NCBI GenBank assembly: GCA_963851045.1
Contig: CAWKNC010000001.1
Span: 310,001-374,000 of the forward strand
Origin: WHSW01 sp963851045
Lineage (GTDB): Bacteria > Actinomycetota > Thermoleophilia > Solirubrobacterales > 70-9
Reading direction: 5' to 3'
Length of the DNA stretch: 64,000 nucleotides
A program made the translations under genes and the position numbers. Each line of letters starts with the position of its first letter. The first letter of the stretch is position 1. This document shows, piece after piece, positions 61,324 through 64,000 of this stretch. The notes under the pieces were generated by a model, which ran no database searches, was not told the origin of the DNA, and was given only the letters and a program-made list of their open reading frames with translations.

Positions 61324-62904
61324 GTGAGGGTCGTGGGTGATCAGCTGGTGATGGAGCGGTTTCGCCTCCTCGAGCGCATTGGCTCCGGGGGGATGGGAAC
61401 GGTCTATCGGGCCTTCGACGAGCGCCTTCAGCGGCAGGTAGCGGTCAAGAAGCTGAACGCCGCCGATCCCGACCGGGTCATGCGCGAGGCCCAGGCGGCG
61501 GCGCGTCTCAACCACCCCGCAATCGTCACCCTCTACGAGCTCGGCGAGCACGACGGGCACGCTGTCCTCGTCTCCGAGCTCGTTCCCGGTCAGACCCTGG
61601 CCGCTCTCGAGACCGCCGGCGACCTCTGCGACCGCGATGTGGGCGAGATCGTCGTGGATCTCTGTGAGGCGCTGGTTCACGCCCACGATCGTGGCGTCGT
61701 CCATCGCGACATCAAGCCCGAGAACGTGATCGTGCGTGAGCCGGGCGGGATCGGTCGCCGAGCGAAGCTCATGGACTTCGGCATCGCGCGGATCTCCGGC
61801 GCCCCGACCGTCACGGCGCATGGGGAGATCGTCGGAACTCTCGCCTACATGTCGCCCGAGCAGGCTGAGGGCGAACTGGCGGGACCGGCATCGGACATCT
61901 ACTCGCTCGCGCTGACGGCGTATGAGTGTTGGTCGGGCGCGAACCCGGTCGCCGGCGCGAACCCGGCGGAGACCGCTCGCCGCATAGGCGAGCCCGTGGC
62001 GCCGTTGCACGCGGGGCGCCCTGATCTCCCGGAGGGTCTCACCGACACGATCGACGCGTGCCTTGACCCCGATCCCGAGCTGCGTCCGTCGCCGTTCGAG
62101 TTACGCGAATGCGTTCTCGCGGAGCTGCCCGATCTCGACGACGAGCACTCTCTCCCGGCCCCTTGCGAAGGCTCCTCCGCCGAGCGAGCTGAGCGCCATC
62201 CGGTTGCGCTCGCAAAGCTCGCCGTGCTGGTCGCGAGCGTCGCGGTTGCGGGCCTGATCGCGGGTCCGCTCGCTGCGCCGGGGCTCGCGCTGGTTCTCGC
62301 CGTTTTCGCCCTGCCCCTCCTTTTGATCGGCGCCACGTTCGCCGGGCTGGCGGTGTGCGCCGCCCCACTGCTTGGCGGGATGGGCCTCGGACCGGCGGCC
62401 GCCGGTCTTGGTGCCGTCGCCCCGACGCCCGTGGCGCGGGCGATCCTCGGCGCCGGTGCATGGGCCTGGCTGTGCGGCGGCGCTCTAGCGATCGGCGCAG
62501 GAGCCGACCTCGGCATCGCTGCCAGCGCTCCTCACACTTGGATCTCCGACGCGTCGCTGGCCGCCGAGACGATCCTGAGGCCGTTGGTCAGCATCGACTC
62601 ACTCGTTGGCGCATCAGTCTTCGCCCTCGCTGCGGTTGCGCTCGGTTGGGCGCTGGAGATGCGCCACGCATCCCTTGCGCTTCTGGCCGCAATGCTTTGG
62701 GCAGCGGCCCTGAACGCGGCCCTGTCGATCGTCGGCGACGGGTCCTTGGCCGGCCGGCCAATCGTCGTTGTCGCCGCCGCAGGGGTCGCCGTGGCCCTCG
62801 AGTTTGGCCTCCTGAGGTCGCGAGCCGACGGCGAGGAGCCGACCCCTCAGCAGGCACCGCCCACGCACGATCTACGGGCGCGACTTGCCGGCAGGCTTGC
62901 GTAG
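61324..62904 (+). CDS. Membrane Ser/Thr protein kinase
   Basis: A 526-residue protein. The kinase domain (about 10-270) has the Gly loop IGSGGMGTVYRAF, the ATP Lys in VAVKKL, the catalytic loop HRDIKPENV, LMDFGIARI, the activation end VGTLAYMSPEQA and ASDIYSLALTAYECWSG. After a linker come about six TM or hydrophobic helices (about 297-500) instead of one TM plus PASTA or sensor domain. The short tail is Arg/Pro-rich. It probably phosphorylates FHA proteins and division or wall proteins; the signal is unknown. The first codons are uncertain (GTG 61324, GTG 61333 or ATG 61351). Confidence 0.9.
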   Translation: MRVVGDQLVMERFRLLERIGSGGMGTVYRAFDERLQRQVAVKKLNAADPDRVMREAQAAARLNHPAIVTLYELGEHDGHAVLVSELVPGQTLAALETAGDLCDRDVGEIVVDLCEALVHAHDRGVVHRDIKPENVIVREPGGIGRRAKLMDFGIARISGAPTVTAHGEIVGTLAYMSPEQAEGELAGPASDIYSLALTAYECWSGANPVAGANPAETARRIGEPVAPLHAGRPDLPEGLTDTIDACLDPDPELRPSPFELRECVLAELPDLDDEHSLPAPCEGSSAERAERHPVALAKLAVLVASVAVAGLIAGPLAAPGLALVLAVFALPLLLIGATFAGLAVCAAPLLGGMGLGPAAAGLGAVAPTPVARAILGAGAWAWLCGGALAIGAGADLGIAASAPHTWISDASLAAETILRPLVSIDSLVGASVFALAAVALGWALEMRHASLALLAAMLWAAALNAALSIVGDGSLAGRPIVVVAAAGVAVALEFGLLRSRADGEEPTPQQAPPTHDLRARLAGRLA

Positions 62905-63014
62905 AGGGCCCGCCGGGCGCCGGGCTGACCCGTTGCCGGGGCGCAGCCCCGTAGGATTTCCGTAGTCCGCTGCGGGGTCCCACCCGGGCTGCGCGGTGGC
63001 CAGACAAGGCAACC
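62905..63014. other. Intergenic region between kinase and fhaA
   Basis: The 110 bases are GC-rich, with GGGGC/GCCCC pairs (about 62938-62951), and a TAGGAT hexamer at about 62952-62957 that could be a -10 box with a poor -35 (TTGCCG at too short a spacing). Nothing else is recognised. Confidence 0.3.
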
Positions 63015-63782
63015 ATGAGTGTCCTTCGCAACCTTGAGCAACGCATCGAGAACCTCGTCGAGGGGGTCTTTAGCCGTGCCTTCTCGTCTCAGGTGCAGCC
63101 GGTGGAGATCGCGCGCAAGCTCGCGAAGGAGATGGATGCGCATCGAACCGCCTCCGTATCGCGCGTCTACGTGCCCAACCAGTACACCGTTTGGCTGTCC
63201 ACCGAGGACCGCACACGGCTCGAGGGCTACGAGCGTTCGCTCGAGCAGGAGCTGTCGGCCTATCTCCTCGAACACGCTCGCCGCCACGACTACGCGCTGC
63301 TGACGCGCCCGGCTGTTGACCTCGAGTCCGACGAGCGGCTGCGGCTTGGAGAGTTCGGGATTCAGACCCGATTGGTGAAGCCGCCGGAGCGGCAGGGCGA
63401 GGCGCCTGAGCAGGGCGAGCAGGGCCACACGATGGTCTACAGCATCCCGCCCAAGGACACGAAGTCGCGCAAGCGCCGTCCGGCCGCCCACCTCACCGAG
63501 ACGAAGGCGATCGTGTCGCTCGACGACCGTCGTTACGTCCTCGATGGCCCGACGGCGACCCTCGGTCGCTCGCGCGAGTGCGACTGCGTGCTCAACGACC
63601 CGAACGTCTCTCGCCGTCACGCCGAGCTGCGTCGGGGACCAACGGGCGACTGGGAGATCGCGGACCTCGGCTCGACCAACGGCGTCAAGGTCAACGGACG
63701 CCGCCTCGACGCGTCGCGGCTGCGTCCCGGCGACGAGGTGGTCATCGGAACAGTCCGCTTCACATTCGACGTCGAGCAGTAG
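63015..63782 (+). CDS. fhaA: FHA-domain protein FhaA (DUF3662 + FHA)
   Basis: A 255-residue protein. The N-terminal DUF3662 domain (about 1-115) opens LRNLEQRIENLVEGVFSRAF and has QPVEIARKLAKEMDAHR. A linker rich in Gln and Glu follows. The C-terminal FHA domain (about 170-250) has TLGRSRECDCVLNDPNVSRRHAEL with the Arg, Ser and His of the phosphothreonine pocket and STNGVKVNG. FhaA binds phosphorylated partners of wall synthesis such as MviN in mycobacteria. It is followed 12 bases later by a second FHA gene. Confidence 0.93.
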   Translation: MSVLRNLEQRIENLVEGVFSRAFSSQVQPVEIARKLAKEMDAHRTASVSRVYVPNQYTVWLSTEDRTRLEGYERSLEQELSAYLLEHARRHDYALLTRPAVDLESDERLRLGEFGIQTRLVKPPERQGEAPEQGEQGHTMVYSIPPKDTKSRKRRPAAHLTETKAIVSLDDRRYVLDGPTATLGRSRECDCVLNDPNVSRRHAELRRGPTGDWEIADLGSTNGVKVNGRRLDASRLRPGDEVVIGTVRFTFDVEQ

Positions 63783-63794
63783 GCGCCGCACGTT

Positions 63795-64000
63795 TTGGAC
63801 ACTGAACCGATTGCGGTAGCGCTCAAGTTCGGCTTTCTCGCCGTTCTCTACCTGTTCTTGCTCTGGGTCTCGCGCAGTGCGCTGCGCGAGCTGCGCAAGA
63901 CCGGAGCGCCGGCACCCGAGGCGACTGGTTTGCATCCGATCGGCGGCGGCGGCCGGGCCCCGGCGACCGACGCGTTCCTCGTTGTCGTCACCGGCGGCGG
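63795..64000 (+). CDS. FhaB-like membrane FHA protein, N-terminal part (partial)
   Basis: A TTG-initiated frame encodes DTEPIAVALKFGFLAVLYLFLLWVSR, a single TM helix, then an Ala/Arg/Pro linker and FLVVVTGGG, the entry to an FHA domain cut by the window end. FhaB (FipA-type) proteins have this TM-linker-FHA layout and follow fhaA in actinobacteria. The start could be another TTG/GTG nearby. Only 68 complete codons are visible. Confidence 0.75.
   Translation, partial: MDTEPIAVALKFGFLAVLYLFLLWVSRSALRELRKTGAPAPEATGLHPIGGGGRAPATDAFLVVVTGG

Overview
The window is high-GC chromosomal DNA, about two-thirds G+C by eye, from an actinobacterium. Gene content suggests the class Thermoleophilia (Solirubrobacterales-like): a bc complex with a fused cytochrome b/c subunit, a bifunctional-type dCTP deaminase, a CGNR zinc-finger regulator, FhaA/FhaB, and no separate topoisomerase IV. 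The lineage is inferred from families and was not tested by phylogeny. I see no insertion sequence, prophage, CRISPR array or rRNA operon. The only RNA genes I recognise are two tRNAs.

Layout. 1-6033: end of a GH65 gene, a RibD-type reductase, and a minus-strand operon (small protein, nucleotide-sugar dehydrogenase, membrane protein, GH31 glycosidase). 6230-12680: accessory metabolism (tandem peptidase E-like genes, lipoprotein, VOC, RibD-type reductase, cupin, isochorismatase, CGNR regulator, EamA exporter). 12832-15816: tRNA-Lys, TPR protein, tatC, tatA, dcd, and a zinc-ribbon protein on the plus strand. 15813-23739: nine minus-strand genes with overlapping ends, read hemB - AhbAB-like - hemL - prenyl-synthase-like - qcrA - qcrB - qcrC - menG/ubiE - polyprenyl synthase. 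This couples heme, menaquinone and the bc complex. 23777-30899: DUF-type protein, RTX surface protein, ABC exporter, YmdB phosphodiesterase, M1 peptidase. 30930-35117: acidic 36-aa peptide, then an envelope cluster (GT-C enzyme, GtrA, phosphodiesterase, membrane protein). 35177-43823: FAD oxidoreductase, secreted esterase, aminotransferase, ddl, P450, bifunctional nuclease, secreted protein. 43882-44604: tRNA-Ile and pdxH.

44582-58389 is the replication-origin region. On the minus strand, reading away from the origin: rpmH, rnpA, yidD, yidC, jag, rsmG, parA, parB. On the plus strand: dnaA, dnaN, recF, a DUF721 gene, gyrB, gyrA. The likely oriC is the dnaA-dnaN gap, and two parS-like sites lie in the start of yidD. 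After gyrA is a tiny ORF whose leader is complementary to the 16S rRNA tail over about 16 nt, followed by GC hairpins and a strong terminator. Then come HNH, pheA and CARDB genes (minus), and a Ser/Thr kinase, fhaA and the start of fhaB (plus). That order suggests the pstP-rodA-pbpA-pknB cluster follows beyond the window.

Points most worth a second look: the post-gyrA leader ORF and structured RNA; a series of TANNNT -10 boxes placed so transcription would begin at the start codon (leaderless mRNAs), including one 10-bp element serving two divergent genes; an apparent one-base frameshift in rsmG; the heme/menaquinone/bc cluster with a fused AhbAB-like protein and a prenyl-synthase-like protein lacking the Asp-rich motifs; and a membrane-protein gene with no canonical start codon directly behind a UDP-sugar dehydrogenase stop.
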